Shown: piece after piece, positions 25,377 to 34,017 of the stretch
How the letters are laid out: every line of letters begins with the position of its first letter
Position numbering within the stretch: the first letter of the stretch is position 1
From: Citrobacter sp. R56
GTDB lineage: Bacteria > Pseudomonadota > Gammaproteobacteria > Enterobacterales > Enterobacteriaceae
Reading direction: 5' to 3'
NCBI RefSeq assembly: GCF_016811995.1
Contig: NZ_CP069159.1
Span: 62,001 to 126,000, forward strand
Length of the DNA stretch: 64,000 nt
Translations under genes and position numbers: made by a program
Notes under the pieces: model-generated
Database searches by the model: none
What the model saw: the letters and a program-made list of their open reading frames with translations, nothing else
What the model was told of the DNA's origin: nothing

Positions 25377-25402
25377 GATGAAGTTCAGCGCTTCATCTTT
25401 TT
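25377..25402 (+). terminator. Terminator-like hairpin inside the waa operon
   Basis: A perfect 7-bp stem GATGAAG/CTTCATC with a 7-base loop is followed by five T residues in the 132 bp gap between waaP and the next glycosyltransferase. It lies within an ops/RfaH operon, where intrinsic terminators can be read through. Confidence 0.55.
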
Positions 25403-25472
25403 CCGAATTGAATAAAAGGCGGTGCAGAGTAATATCAACCGCACTTTCAAATATATTGGGTAACTATTAAAT

Positions 25473-26483
25473 ATGTCACAGTTTAGTGATAAAGACGTCA
25501 TTCTTTCTGTCATGGAGTATAACTTTCATAACAGAACATCTGAAAATAATTTTAATATAGCGTTTGGCATAGATAAAAATTTTCTTTTTGGATGTGGTGT
25601 ATCTATTGCTTCTATATTATTAAGTAATAAATCGATAAACTTTGACTTTCATGTTTTTACTGATCATTTTAGCGAAGATGATCAGAAAAGATTTTCTGCA
25701 TTAGCCGAACAATATAAAACCTGTATCAAAGTCTATTTAATAGATTGTAATAAATTAAAGTCATTACCCAGCACAAAGAACTGGACATATGCGACGTATT
25801 TCCGTTTTGTTATTGCCGATTATTTTTATGGTAAGCTGGATAAGCTTTTGTACCTTGATGCTGATATCGCCTGTAAAGGCAGTATTCAGGAACTGGTTGA
25901 TTATTCATTTACGGAGCATGAGATTGCTGCGGTAGTCGCAGAAAGAGATATCGAATGGTGGACTGACCGTTCTGTAACGCTGACAACTCCTGAGCTTGTA
26001 TCTGGATATTTTAATGCAGGTTTTTTGCTTATTAATATTAATGAATGGCAAAAAAATGATATTTCAGTTAAAGCCATTGAGATGTTGCGAGTTCCTGAGT
26101 GGGTGGCCAAAATTACGCATTTGGATCAGGATGTTTTGAACGTTCTTCTTGTTGGAAAAGTGAACTTTATTGATGGGAAATATAACACTCGATTTAGTAT
26201 CAATTATGAACTGAAAGATAAAGTGATTAACCCGGTCAATGATGAAACCGTGTTTATTCATTATGTTGGACCGACAAAACCCTGGCATGAATGGGCAAAC
26301 TATCCAGTTTCGCAAAGCTTTATTTATGCGAAAGAGCATTCTCCTTGGTGTAATGTCGCTCTGCTCCAGCCTGCAAATAGCAACCAATACAGATATTGTG
26401 CCAAGCATAAATTTAAGCAGAAAAGATTTCTTCAGGGCGTGTTAAATTACATAAAATATTACAAGGCTAAAACGATTAAATAA
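25473..26483 (+). CDS. waaI: LPS outer-core GT8 glycosyltransferase (WaaI/WaaO type)
   Basis: This 336-residue GT8 enzyme uses the DxD motif at residues 129-131 (LYLDADIACKG) to bind metal and UDP-sugar. It is followed by the GYFNAGF segment and a C-terminal GT8C domain with the HYVGPTKPWHEW motif. The closest remembered relatives are Salmonella WaaI (alpha-1,3-galactosyltransferase) and E. coli WaaO (alpha-1,3-glucosyltransferase); the sugar cannot be told from sequence alone. The coding sequence is AT-rich compared with waaQGP. It sits where waaB would precede it in Salmonella. Confidence 0.87.
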   Translation: MSQFSDKDVILSVMEYNFHNRTSENNFNIAFGIDKNFLFGCGVSIASILLSNKSINFDFHVFTDHFSEDDQKRFSALAEQYKTCIKVYLIDCNKLKSLPSTKNWTYATYFRFVIADYFYGKLDKLLYLDADIACKGSIQELVDYSFTEHEIAAVVAERDIEWWTDRSVTLTTPELVSGYFNAGFLLININEWQKNDISVKAIEMLRVPEWVAKITHLDQDVLNVLLVGKVNFIDGKYNTRFSINYELKDKVINPVNDETVFIHYVGPTKPWHEWANYPVSQSFIYAKEHSPWCNVALLQPANSNQYRYCAKHKFKQKRFLQGVLNYIKYYKAKTIK

Positions 26484-26523
26484 TAAAAGACCTTTTAATA
26501 GTAACTAATATAATGGCTATCCC

Positions 26524-27228
26524 ATGATTCATAAAAAAAAGATTAAAGATTTAACTGTATTCATAAAAGATAATGATCCTTTTTATGAGAAAATATTAAA
26601 TGATTTTCTCAATTTCGATCTCAAAATACTGAAGGTATTTCGCTCGATTGATGATACAAAAGTCATTTTGATTGACACACCTCGAGGTCCGATTGTATTA
26701 AAAGTCTTCGCACCAAAGCATAAAAAGATAGAGCGATTTCTTAAATCGTGTATAAAAAAAGACTATTATGAGAATTTGATCTACCAAACTAATCGAGTTC
26801 GTAGTGAGGGGGTCAATTCTATTAATGACTATTATTTGCTTGCAGAGTATAAAACATTAAATTTTGCACATTATTTCATAATGCTCATCGAGTATATTGA
26901 AGGCGTTGGACTAGAAGAATATAAAGAAATACCTGCAGATATAAAACTGCAACTTGCTGAATCAATTAAAGAGTTACATGCTCACGGTATGGTTTCAGGA
27001 GACCCTCACAAGGGTAACTTTATTGTTTCTGAAAAAGGTCTTCGCCTGATAGATTTATCAGGTAAAAAAATAAGTCCTGTATTGAAGGCTAAGGACAGAA
27101 TTGATCTAGAACGCCATTATGGTATAAAAAACGAAATTCAAGATTCAGGATATAACTCGTTGCTCTTTAAAAAGAGATTGAAATCTATAATCAGGGATAT
27201 AAAAATAAAGCTCGGGTTGAAAAAATAG
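26524..27228 (+). CDS. waaY: LPS core heptose(II) kinase WaaY
   Basis: This 234-residue kinase-like protein phosphorylates HepII. It keeps the catalytic Asp160 in SGDPHKGNF and the downstream LIDLSG motif equivalent to the kinase DFG. The gene is strongly AT-rich with many AAA and ATA codons, as in other WaaY genes. It lies between the two GT8 genes, whereas Salmonella has it after waaJ. Confidence 0.94.
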   Translation: MIHKKKIKDLTVFIKDNDPFYEKILNDFLNFDLKILKVFRSIDDTKVILIDTPRGPIVLKVFAPKHKKIERFLKSCIKKDYYENLIYQTNRVRSEGVNSINDYYLLAEYKTLNFAHYFIMLIEYIEGVGLEEYKEIPADIKLQLAESIKELHAHGMVSGDPHKGNFIVSEKGLRLIDLSGKKISPVLKAKDRIDLERHYGIKNEIQDSGYNSLLFKKRLKSIIRDIKIKLGLKK

Positions 27229-27287
27229 TAACAAAATTGAACGACTAAACTCCGACACAATATCAATGTATTGATGCTGTAATATCT

Positions 27288-28331
27288 ATGAAAACGAAAG
27301 GTGAACGGGAATTGGATTTTAAAAATTTAACCAAATTTAAAGATATCATAGTATTAGACAGTCGTACGGTTAAATGCAATGACCGCGATACTTTTAATAT
27401 TTCATGGGGAATTGATAGTAATTATCAAGTCGGTGCTGCAATATCGATAGCATCAATTCTTGAGAATAATAAGCAGAATGATATTGAATTTACATTTCAT
27501 ATTATTGCTGACTACCTTGACCAGGATTATGTCGAGCTCTTAACACAGTTAGCAGAACAGTATAAAACAGTCATTAAATTATATCATATCGACTCTGAAC
27601 CATTGTCTACGCTGCCAAAAACTAATATATGGCCAGTATCAATATATTATCGCTTACTTTCTTTCGATTATTTCTCTGAACGGCTGGATAAGTTACTCTA
27701 TCTTGATGCTGATATCACATGCAAAGGTTCATTGCTAGAGCTTTCCGAACTGGAATTCGATCACGAGTACGGAGCAGTAGTGGTTGATGTTGATTCAATG
27801 CAAGCTAAAAGCGCAGAGCGACTGAATAACACAGAGTTTGAAGGTAATTATTTTAACTCTGGGGTGATGTATATCAATATGAAGCAATGGTTGCAATCAA
27901 ATCTGACTGAGCGGTTTTTCGATTTACTTTCTCAGGAAGATATTGCTGCAAAAATAAAATATCCTGATCAAGATATTTTAAATATTATGTTCCTTCACCA
28001 TGCTAAAATCTTGTCCAGAGAATATAACACTATTTATTCTTTAAAATCTGAGTTTGAGATAAAAAATAAAGATTACTACAAATCAATCATCAACGCGAAA
28101 ACCATATTTATACATTATACTGGTGTGACGAAGCCATGGCATGATTGGGCAAATTATCCATCAGCACAATTTTTTCGTAGTGTATATCAAATATCGCCAT
28201 GGCGAGTGAAAAATTTACTTCCCGCAGTACGGAAACATGAATATAGAGAAAAATACAAACACTTGCTTTATCAAAATAAAATAATCAGCGGTCTTTTTTC
28301 AGCAATTAAATATAACTTAATGAAGGGTTGA
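27288..28331 (+). CDS. waaJ: LPS outer-core GT8 glycosyltransferase (WaaJ/WaaR type)
   Basis: A 347-residue GT8 enzyme, paralogous to the gene at 25473. DxD is at residues 140-142 (LYLDADITCKG), followed by GNYFNSGVMYINM and the C-terminal HYTGVTKPWHDW motif. The C-terminal part with KHLLYQNKIISG resembles Salmonella WaaJ, which adds an alpha-1,2-linked hexose to the outer core. The exact sugar is not determined. Start at ATG 27288; a later Met is not available near the conserved region. Confidence 0.86.
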   Translation: MKTKGERELDFKNLTKFKDIIVLDSRTVKCNDRDTFNISWGIDSNYQVGAAISIASILENNKQNDIEFTFHIIADYLDQDYVELLTQLAEQYKTVIKLYHIDSEPLSTLPKTNIWPVSIYYRLLSFDYFSERLDKLLYLDADITCKGSLLELSELEFDHEYGAVVVDVDSMQAKSAERLNNTEFEGNYFNSGVMYINMKQWLQSNLTERFFDLLSQEDIAAKIKYPDQDILNIMFLHHAKILSREYNTIYSLKSEFEIKNKDYYKSIINAKTIFIHYTGVTKPWHDWANYPSAQFFRSVYQISPWRVKNLLPAVRKHEYREKYKHLLYQNKIISGLFSAIKYNLMKG

Positions 28332-28337
28332 TTTTAT

Positions 28338-29480
28338 ATGATTGATAAAATCATCTTTACGGTTACACCAATTTTCTCTATACCACCGCGTGGTGCGGCT
28401 GCAGTTGAAACATGGATGTATCAGGTCGCGCAAACTACCCGTATTCCAAACCGTATCGTCTGCATCAAAAATGAAGGGTATACTGATTATTCGAAGGTAA
28501 GTGATAGTTGCTCTATTCACCGTATTGGATTTAGCAGAATATATAAGCGAATTTTTCAGAAATGGACCCGACTGGATCCTTTACCTTACTCTCAGCGCAT
28601 ATTAAATGTTGCTAAAGATTTTTCAGTCACTGATAAAAGTGTCATTGCTGTACACAACAGCATGAAACTGTATCGACAGATTCGCCAGCGAGCCCCTCAG
28701 GCAAATGTCGTGATACATATGCATAATGCGTTCGAACCAAAAGGATTGGAGAAGAACGTTAAGATGATAGTTCCCAGCCTGTTTTTAAAAAACTACTATC
28801 ATTCATATCTCCCTGAAGCAGATATTGCCATTGTTCCTAATGGAATTAATCTGGAAATTTATCAATCAGATTATGAGCCAATCTCCAGGTCGGACCTGAA
28901 TATCACACCCGAAGATAAGGTGATATTTTACGCTGGGCGTATTGTACCTGATAAAGGTGTATTACTGCTTTTACAGGCATTCGAAAAACTCGTTGAGTCG
29001 CACCCGAACTTTAAACTGGTGGTGGTTGGCGATCATATTGAAGTCAGTAAAAGCGACAAAGGGGCTTATCAGCGTGAAGTCCGCGAGATCGCTGAGCGTT
29101 TGACAGATAACTGCATTATGTTGGGAAGTATTCCTCCCGAAAAAATGCACTGCTACTATCCACTCGGTGATTTAGTTGTGATCCCTTCTCAATTTCAGGA
29201 ACCTTTCTGCATGGTTGCAATAGAAGCCATGGGGGCAGGTAAACCCGTGTTGGTGAGTACGCGTGGAGGAATGATTGAGTTTGTTAAAAACAAGGATACT
29301 GGCTATCACTTAAGAGAACCCATGACCGCAGAAACTATTGCGGAGGACATTGAGTGCGTACTGCATGACAGCGAACTATCTACTATTGCGAAACGCGGGC
29401 AACAGTATGTTTTTGAGCATTACAGTTGGACGAGTGTGACTCAGCGGTTCGAGGATGTCATTCATCATTGGTTTGACTGA
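28338..29480 (+). CDS. waaK: LPS core alpha-1,2-N-acetylglucosaminyltransferase WaaK
   Basis: This 380-residue GT4 enzyme starts with a stretch nearly the same as Salmonella WaaK (TVTPIFSIPPRGAAAVETW). It carries the GT4 C-terminal motif EPFCMVAIEAMGAGKPVL near residue 292. WaaK adds a terminal GlcNAc branch to the outer-core glucose, which in Salmonella and the E. coli R2 type is needed for O-antigen ligation by the matching WaaL. Last gene of the operon, 6 bp after waaJ, followed by a two-way terminator. Confidence 0.9.
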   Translation: MIDKIIFTVTPIFSIPPRGAAAVETWMYQVAQTTRIPNRIVCIKNEGYTDYSKVSDSCSIHRIGFSRIYKRIFQKWTRLDPLPYSQRILNVAKDFSVTDKSVIAVHNSMKLYRQIRQRAPQANVVIHMHNAFEPKGLEKNVKMIVPSLFLKNYYHSYLPEADIAIVPNGINLEIYQSDYEPISRSDLNITPEDKVIFYAGRIVPDKGVLLLLQAFEKLVESHPNFKLVVVGDHIEVSKSDKGAYQREVREIAERLTDNCIMLGSIPPEKMHCYYPLGDLVVIPSQFQEPFCMVAIEAMGAGKPVLVSTRGGMIEFVKNKDTGYHLREPMTAETIAEDIECVLHDSELSTIAKRGQQYVFEHYSWTSVTQRFEDVIHHWFD

Positions 29481-29483
29481 AAT

Positions 29484-29512
29484 AAAAAAGGCTACGTTAG
29501 GTAGCCTTTTTT
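29484..29512. terminator. Bidirectional terminator between waaK and waaL
   Basis: A perfect 12-bp inverted repeat has A6 on the left arm and T6 on the right (29484-29495 with 29501-29512, loop GTTAG). Both strands therefore carry a stem followed by a U tract, serving the two convergent LPS operons. Confidence 0.93.
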
Positions 29513-29529
29513 ATTGAGAATACCCAGAG

Positions 29530-30735
29530 TTATTTCTTCATGGCAAGCAACAGGCCAACAAGAATACCCAGGTTATCCAATTCGATCTGTTCAACGTTTC
29601 CGCGAATAATAAAATACCCGAAGAAAGATAACAGTATAATCATGTGTGCGTTATAGGGGGAGTCACGACCCTCTTTAAACGCCTTTGACACAGTTTCTTT
29701 TACGATTGCTGCGTACACAAGTAGCAACCCAGCCAATCCGAGAAGACCGGTGCCAAACCAGACAAATAACGCGAGGTTATGGGGACCGATTGAGGTTCTA
29801 AATTTCCATAATGGATAATCTACGGCGCGATTGTTATAGACCGTTTTATAGGCCTTATTACCAAAGCCATAGCCGATAACCGGATTTTCGAGTATGAGAT
29901 CCAGTGCGCTGCCCTGAGTACCATTTCCATATCGGTATGAGCTGTCTGTCTGGTTGAGTTTAAAGGCCAACTTTGCCGATATTTCTTTGTGAGAGAAAAT
30001 AGCGGTCGCCGCCAGACCTGCTATAATCATTCCCACAGTCAGCATTTTCCATTTTTTATGCATCAATACCCACGCCAGCCCGATGATTAAGACTGAGAGC
30101 CATGCTCCACGAGAAAGAGTACCCAGCATCAGGAAAAGATAGATTGCACTAAAAATAATAAAAGCGATTCGATGTTTTGTTGATTTAAATAACCACAGAT
30201 TCAGAAGTACCGGGAACAAAAAGACTAATGAATCTGAGATGCTACGGTGTCTGTAATCAATGAATGGCATAACTCCATTCTGAAAATCCTTAATATAAAA
30301 GACGATCTCAGACAAACATCGTAAACTTAACGATGTGAGGAAAGAGATGAAAATGAATTTTGAAATAAATTCTACTTTCTCATCCTTTAATAAGACGGGA
30401 ATGGCAATAGTATACAAAAACATATTTTCGATGACGGAATTATTAATTTCTTTCAGGCTGGCTTTTAAGTCTGGCGTCTGAAATAGCGAAAGAAGTACTG
30501 CTATGGTAAGAAATAAAATACTGCCGAAAAGGAATGTTTTGAAGGTGGAAATATAATGTTTTGGTTGCTTACAAAGATAAACAATTGTTGTGATCGTCAT
30601 AAGAATGACGATGAGATGTTTATAGCGAGTAATACCACCTAAGAAATAGGTGGCGATCAACAAGAATATAAGTGTTCTATTCCAGTATAATTTCCAGTTT
30701 TTTTTCTCGTTGGAAAAAAACAATGTGAGGGCCAT
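29530..30735 (-). CDS. waaL: O-antigen ligase WaaL
   Basis: A 401-residue inner-membrane protein with about 12 hydrophobic segments and the Wzy_C (O-antigen ligase) domain. It transfers undecaprenyl-linked O-antigen to the finished core on the periplasmic face. The periplasmic motifs tied to catalysis are present: LSRGAWLSV (Arg) and SIGPHN (His). The sequence resembles Salmonella WaaL more than K-12 WaaL, in keeping with a WaaK-type acceptor. The frame opens at a TTG (30759), but the ATG at 30733-30735 has GGAG 6 bases upstream. AT-rich. Confidence 0.93.
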   Translation of the reverse strand: MALTLFFSNEKKNWKLYWNRTLIFLLIATYFLGGITRYKHLIVILMTITTIVYLCKQPKHYISTFKTFLFGSILFLTIAVLLSLFQTPDLKASLKEINNSVIENMFLYTIAIPVLLKDEKVEFISKFIFISFLTSLSLRCLSEIVFYIKDFQNGVMPFIDYRHRSISDSLVFLFPVLLNLWLFKSTKHRIAFIIFSAIYLFLMLGTLSRGAWLSVLIIGLAWVLMHKKWKMLTVGMIIAGLAATAIFSHKEISAKLAFKLNQTDSSYRYGNGTQGSALDLILENPVIGYGFGNKAYKTVYNNRAVDYPLWKFRTSIGPHNLALFVWFGTGLLGLAGLLLVYAAIVKETVSKAFKEGRDSPYNAHMIILLSFFGYFIIRGNVEQIELDNLGILVGLLLAMKK

Positions 30736-30763
30736 CTTTTCTCCGATGTTTGTTTGCAAGAGC

Positions 30764-31726
30764 TTATAAGTTCGAAACTAGTACTTCAAATACGGCAGAG
30801 GCAGGCAAATCGGTAAGATTTTTGCTTGCGGAACGGCACTCTACCTGGTTCCTTCCATAGCCACCAATTAACCCAGGGTCCGTTGGGCCGTATAGTGTTA
30901 CATTTGGACGGTCTAGCGCGGCTGTCAGGTGACTCAGTCCCGTATCAACCGACACGACAAACGTTGCCCCTGCCAATACACGCGCGACGTCTTCCAGGCT
31001 CATACGCGGTAAAACATCTACGTAATCAAACCCTTCTGCCAGTCTCTTCGCCCGGGCTTCTTCGTGAGCGGCTCCCCACGGCAATTTAATGCGCACTCCA
31101 GACTGGCTTAGCAGACCAATTAATTCCCGCCAGTTTGCCTCCGGCCAGTGTTTATCATCTCTGGTGGTGGCATGTAAAAATACAGCATACTGGTCCGTAT
31201 CGGTATTCATATTGTTCAGAAAATGCTGCGCAATAGCGTAATCACCCTGAGTCTGGGGTTTGTTGTAACCCAGGCTTTTGGCGAACAGTTCGCGGGTGCG
31301 CTCTACCGCATGCTGCTGTTTAGCAACATGATGGCGACAGTTGTAAAACAAGCTGGCCAGCGGCTCACGGGCTGTTTGCCAGTCCATGCCATGCTTAATG
31401 CCATGCCCCAGACGAGTGACCAAAGCCGCGCTTTTCACCAGCCCCTGCGCATCTATAATGGCATCATAATGTTGCGCCTGTACTGCCGCCTGAAAGGTTT
31501 TGCGTTCAGCTTTAATGGCGGCGGAAAACCAGGCTTTCCGCCAGCGGCGAATCGCCACCGGGATCACCCGATCAACCGCTGCATGCCATGACGGAATTTG
31601 TGCAAACCCCTCTTCCACCACCCAGTCAAAGCGAATTCCTGGAATGGCCTGCTGTGCATCAGTGAGCGCAGGAAGCGTATGTAACACATCACCCATTGAT
31701 GATGTTTTGACGATCAGAACCCGCAT
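30764..31726 (-). CDS. waaC: LPS heptosyltransferase I WaaC
   Basis: A 320-residue GT9 enzyme that adds the first L,D-heptose to Kdo2-lipid A from ADP-heptose. The MRVLIVKTSSMGDVLHTLPA start and the VSVDTGLSHLTAALDRP motif near residue 260 are typical. It follows waaF by only 3 bp in the hldD-waaF-waaC-waaL operon. The last 20 residues differ from E. coli. Confidence 0.97.
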   Translation of the reverse strand: MRVLIVKTSSMGDVLHTLPALTDAQQAIPGIRFDWVVEEGFAQIPSWHAAVDRVIPVAIRRWRKAWFSAAIKAERKTFQAAVQAQHYDAIIDAQGLVKSAALVTRLGHGIKHGMDWQTAREPLASLFYNCRHHVAKQQHAVERTRELFAKSLGYNKPQTQGDYAIAQHFLNNMNTDTDQYAVFLHATTRDDKHWPEANWRELIGLLSQSGVRIKLPWGAAHEEARAKRLAEGFDYVDVLPRMSLEDVARVLAGATFVVSVDTGLSHLTAALDRPNVTLYGPTDPGLIGGYGRNQVECRSASKNLTDLPASAVFEVLVSNL

Positions 31727-31729
31727 TCG

Positions 31730-32776
31730 TCAGGCTTCCTCTTGTAACAACAGACTGTTGAGTTCTTCCAGGACACGATCTGGTGTAATGTCGATTAGGC
31801 TCTGATGATACCCTTCTGCCGCATCTCCTTTACGCACCCGGTGATAACCTGTAATCAGGCGGATCACGCGCGCTTTCTGTGACAGTGGCGGTGTGAAGTC
31901 CGGGCTGCTTGGGCCATAAAGTGCGACCAATGGGCGGTTCAGCGCCGCCGCCACGTGCATCAAGCCAGAATCGTTGGTGACAACGGCCTGACATGCCGCG
32001 AGGAGGATGACAGCCTGTTCCAGCTGCGTTTCGCCAGCCAGATTACGGCACCACGCCTGTTGTTCGGTGTTCAGAGCCGCCAGGATCTCGTTTCCGGACT
32101 CATGATCTTTCGCCGAGCCAAACAGGACAATTTGATAACCTTCATCAATGAGCTGTTTGGCCAGTTCCGCGTAGTGATAGTGTGGCCAGCGTTTTGCCGG
32201 ACCAAATTCAGCGCCAGGACAAAAGCCGATTATCGGACGTTCAGTGGAAAGTGCAAATTCATTGCAAGTGAGTGATTTTTCCCCTTCACTAACCTGCAAT
32301 TGCGGCCAGAGTAGAGGTTGTGGCAAATCTTTTGCTGTCTGCATTACGCCTTTGTCGTAGGCCAGCGCAACATAGCGCTCGACCATCAATGGCCAGGCTG
32401 CTTTGTCGAGCACACGCGCATCGTTAAGCAGGCCATAGCGCATCTCGCCGCGCCAGCCCGTACGATGAGGAATACCGGCAAAGAAGGGGACGAGTGCCGA
32501 TTTAAACGAGTTTGGCAGCACGTAAGCGCGATCGTAACGTTTTTCACGCAAACCATGTCCGAGTTTGCGCCGCTCGCCCAGTTCCAGAGCCCCATGACCC
32601 AGCGGCATCGGGATCGCTTCATTGACTTCCGGCATCCGCGATAACAGCGGACGGCACCACGCAGGAGCCATCACGTCTATTATCGCCTGGGGATAGCGCG
32701 CCTTGAGCGTACGATAGAGACTTTGCGACATCATCATGTCGCCCACCCATGACGGGCCGATCACCAGTATCTTCAT
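31730..32776 (-). CDS. waaF: LPS heptosyltransferase II WaaF
   Basis: A 348-residue GT9 enzyme adding HepII to HepI. It has the family start MKILVIGPSWVGDMMMSQ and the ADP-heptose site VTNDSGLMHVAAALNRP near residue 263. Length equals that of E. coli. Second gene of the hldD operon, starting 9 bp after hldD. Confidence 0.98.
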   Translation of the reverse strand: MKILVIGPSWVGDMMMSQSLYRTLKARYPQAIIDVMAPAWCRPLLSRMPEVNEAIPMPLGHGALELGERRKLGHGLREKRYDRAYVLPNSFKSALVPFFAGIPHRTGWRGEMRYGLLNDARVLDKAAWPLMVERYVALAYDKGVMQTAKDLPQPLLWPQLQVSEGEKSLTCNEFALSTERPIIGFCPGAEFGPAKRWPHYHYAELAKQLIDEGYQIVLFGSAKDHESGNEILAALNTEQQAWCRNLAGETQLEQAVILLAACQAVVTNDSGLMHVAAALNRPLVALYGPSSPDFTPPLSQKARVIRLITGYHRVRKGDAAEGYHQSLIDITPDRVLEELNSLLLQEEA

Positions 32777-32785
32777 GCTTACTTC

Positions 32786-33718
32786 TTACGCGTCGCGGTT
32801 CAGCCAGGCCATATATTCCGTTACGCCTTCGGCAACGGTCTTGAACGGCTTGTCGTAGCCAGCTGCACGCAGGTTGGTCAGATCAGCCTGAGTAAACGCC
32901 TGATAACGTCCTTTCAGTTTTTCCGGGAACGGAATGTATTCGATGTCGCCTTTTTTATGGTAAGCGAGAGCTGCATCCGCTACGGCCTGGAAGGATTCCG
33001 CACGGCCTGTTCCCAGGTTAAAGATGCCGGAAACGCCATTTTCGAGGAACCACAAATTCACGGCGGCAACATCGCCAACATAGACGAAATCGCGTTTGAA
33101 GTTTTCGCTGCCTTCAAACAGTTTCGGCGTTTCACCGTTATTGAGCTGGGTGTTCAGATGGAATGCGACACTTGCCATGCTGCCTTTGTGGCCTTCGCGC
33201 GGCCCGTAAACGTTAAAGTAGCGGAAGCCTACAATCTGTGAGTTGGCTTCTGGAAGGATCTGGCGTACGTATTCATCGAACAGGAATTTGGAATAGCCGT
33301 AAACGTTCAGTGGTTTCTCGTATTCACGAGATTCAATAAAATCGGATGTGCGGCCGCCGTAGGTTGCTGCGGAAGAGGCGTACAGGAATGGAATTTCGCG
33401 CTCCAGGCAATAATGCAGCAGCTCTTTGGAGTATTGATAGTTGTTGTCCATCATATACTTGCCATCCCACTCTGTCGTAGAGGAGCATGCGCCTTCATGG
33501 AAAATCGCTTCGATATCGCCGAACTCTTCCCCTGCCATAATCTGGATCAGGAAATCTTCCTTATCCATATAGTCAGCAATGTCCAGATCCACCAGGTTCA
33601 CAAACTTGGTGCCGTCTTTCAGGTTGTCCACCACCAGGATATCGGTGATGCCTTTATCATTCAGGGATTTAACGATGTTGCTGCCGATAAAGCCCGCGCC
33701 GCCGGTAACGATGATCAT
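32786..33718 (-). CDS. hldD: ADP-L-glycero-D-manno-heptose 6-epimerase HldD
   Basis: A 310-residue short-chain dehydrogenase/epimerase that makes the ADP-L,D-heptose used by WaaC, WaaF and WaaQ. NADP-binding GGAGFIG is at residues 6-12 and the catalytic YxxxK is Tyr140-Lys144 (YGYSK). I used MIIVTGG rather than the MKVTV start 5 codons upstream, to match the family. First gene of the hldD-waaFCL operon. In E. coli the operon is also heat-inducible (htrM); I could not place a sigma32 promoter with confidence. Confidence 0.97.
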   Translation of the reverse strand: MIIVTGGAGFIGSNIVKSLNDKGITDILVVDNLKDGTKFVNLVDLDIADYMDKEDFLIQIMAGEEFGDIEAIFHEGACSSTTEWDGKYMMDNNYQYSKELLHYCLEREIPFLYASSAATYGGRTSDFIESREYEKPLNVYGYSKFLFDEYVRQILPEANSQIVGFRYFNVYGPREGHKGSMASVAFHLNTQLNNGETPKLFEGSENFKRDFVYVGDVAAVNLWFLENGVSGIFNLGTGRAESFQAVADAALAYHKKGDIEYIPFPEKLKGRYQAFTQADLTNLRAAGYDKPFKTVAEGVTEYMAWLNRDA

Positions 33719-33932
33719 AACTGTAACCTTCAAATTATGGAGTCAGAGACAATCTCAGACACGAATATCTGTAATCATACCATCACATTGACTCCCCTTC
33801 AGCCATTTGCGTGGTGGATAGTGATGAGGAGAAGGAAGAACGCCTTTGCCATTAAACCCTTATGTGTATTTGTATATTTATTACAGAGGTCAGGTGAACT
33901 AATCTGTATTTTAGAATGGTAATGATTATTGC

Positions 33933-33995
33933 TATATCACACAAAGTTACACTCAGCATGCAGAGTGTAACTTTGTGTGATATAATGTTTTTTTT
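33933..33995 (+). repeat. Perfect 22-bp inverted repeat with T8 tract upstream of yibB
   Basis: Positions 33933-33954 and 33963-33984 are exact reverse complements. They flank an 8-base spacer that itself contains GCATGC. On the plus strand the right arm is followed after three bases by eight T residues (33988-33995), and the yibB ATG comes 22 bases later. It could be a terminator/attenuator in the yibB leader, a protein-binding dyad, or the remnant of a mobile element. No other inverted repeat I found in the window has such long perfect arms. Confidence 0.9.
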
Positions 33996-34017
33996 ATATT
34001 AATGGTTTTTATTAGCG

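Noticed and set aside
33719-33800. A sigma32 heat-shock promoter for hldD
   Set aside because: Expected from E. coli htrM, but I could not find a convincing CTTGAA / CCCCAT pair at proper spacing in this sequence.
33915-33936. A Fur-box-like sequence (GGTAATGATTATTGC) upstream of yibB
   Set aside because: It matches only one half of the 19-bp Fur consensus and has no supporting iron-related gene nearby.
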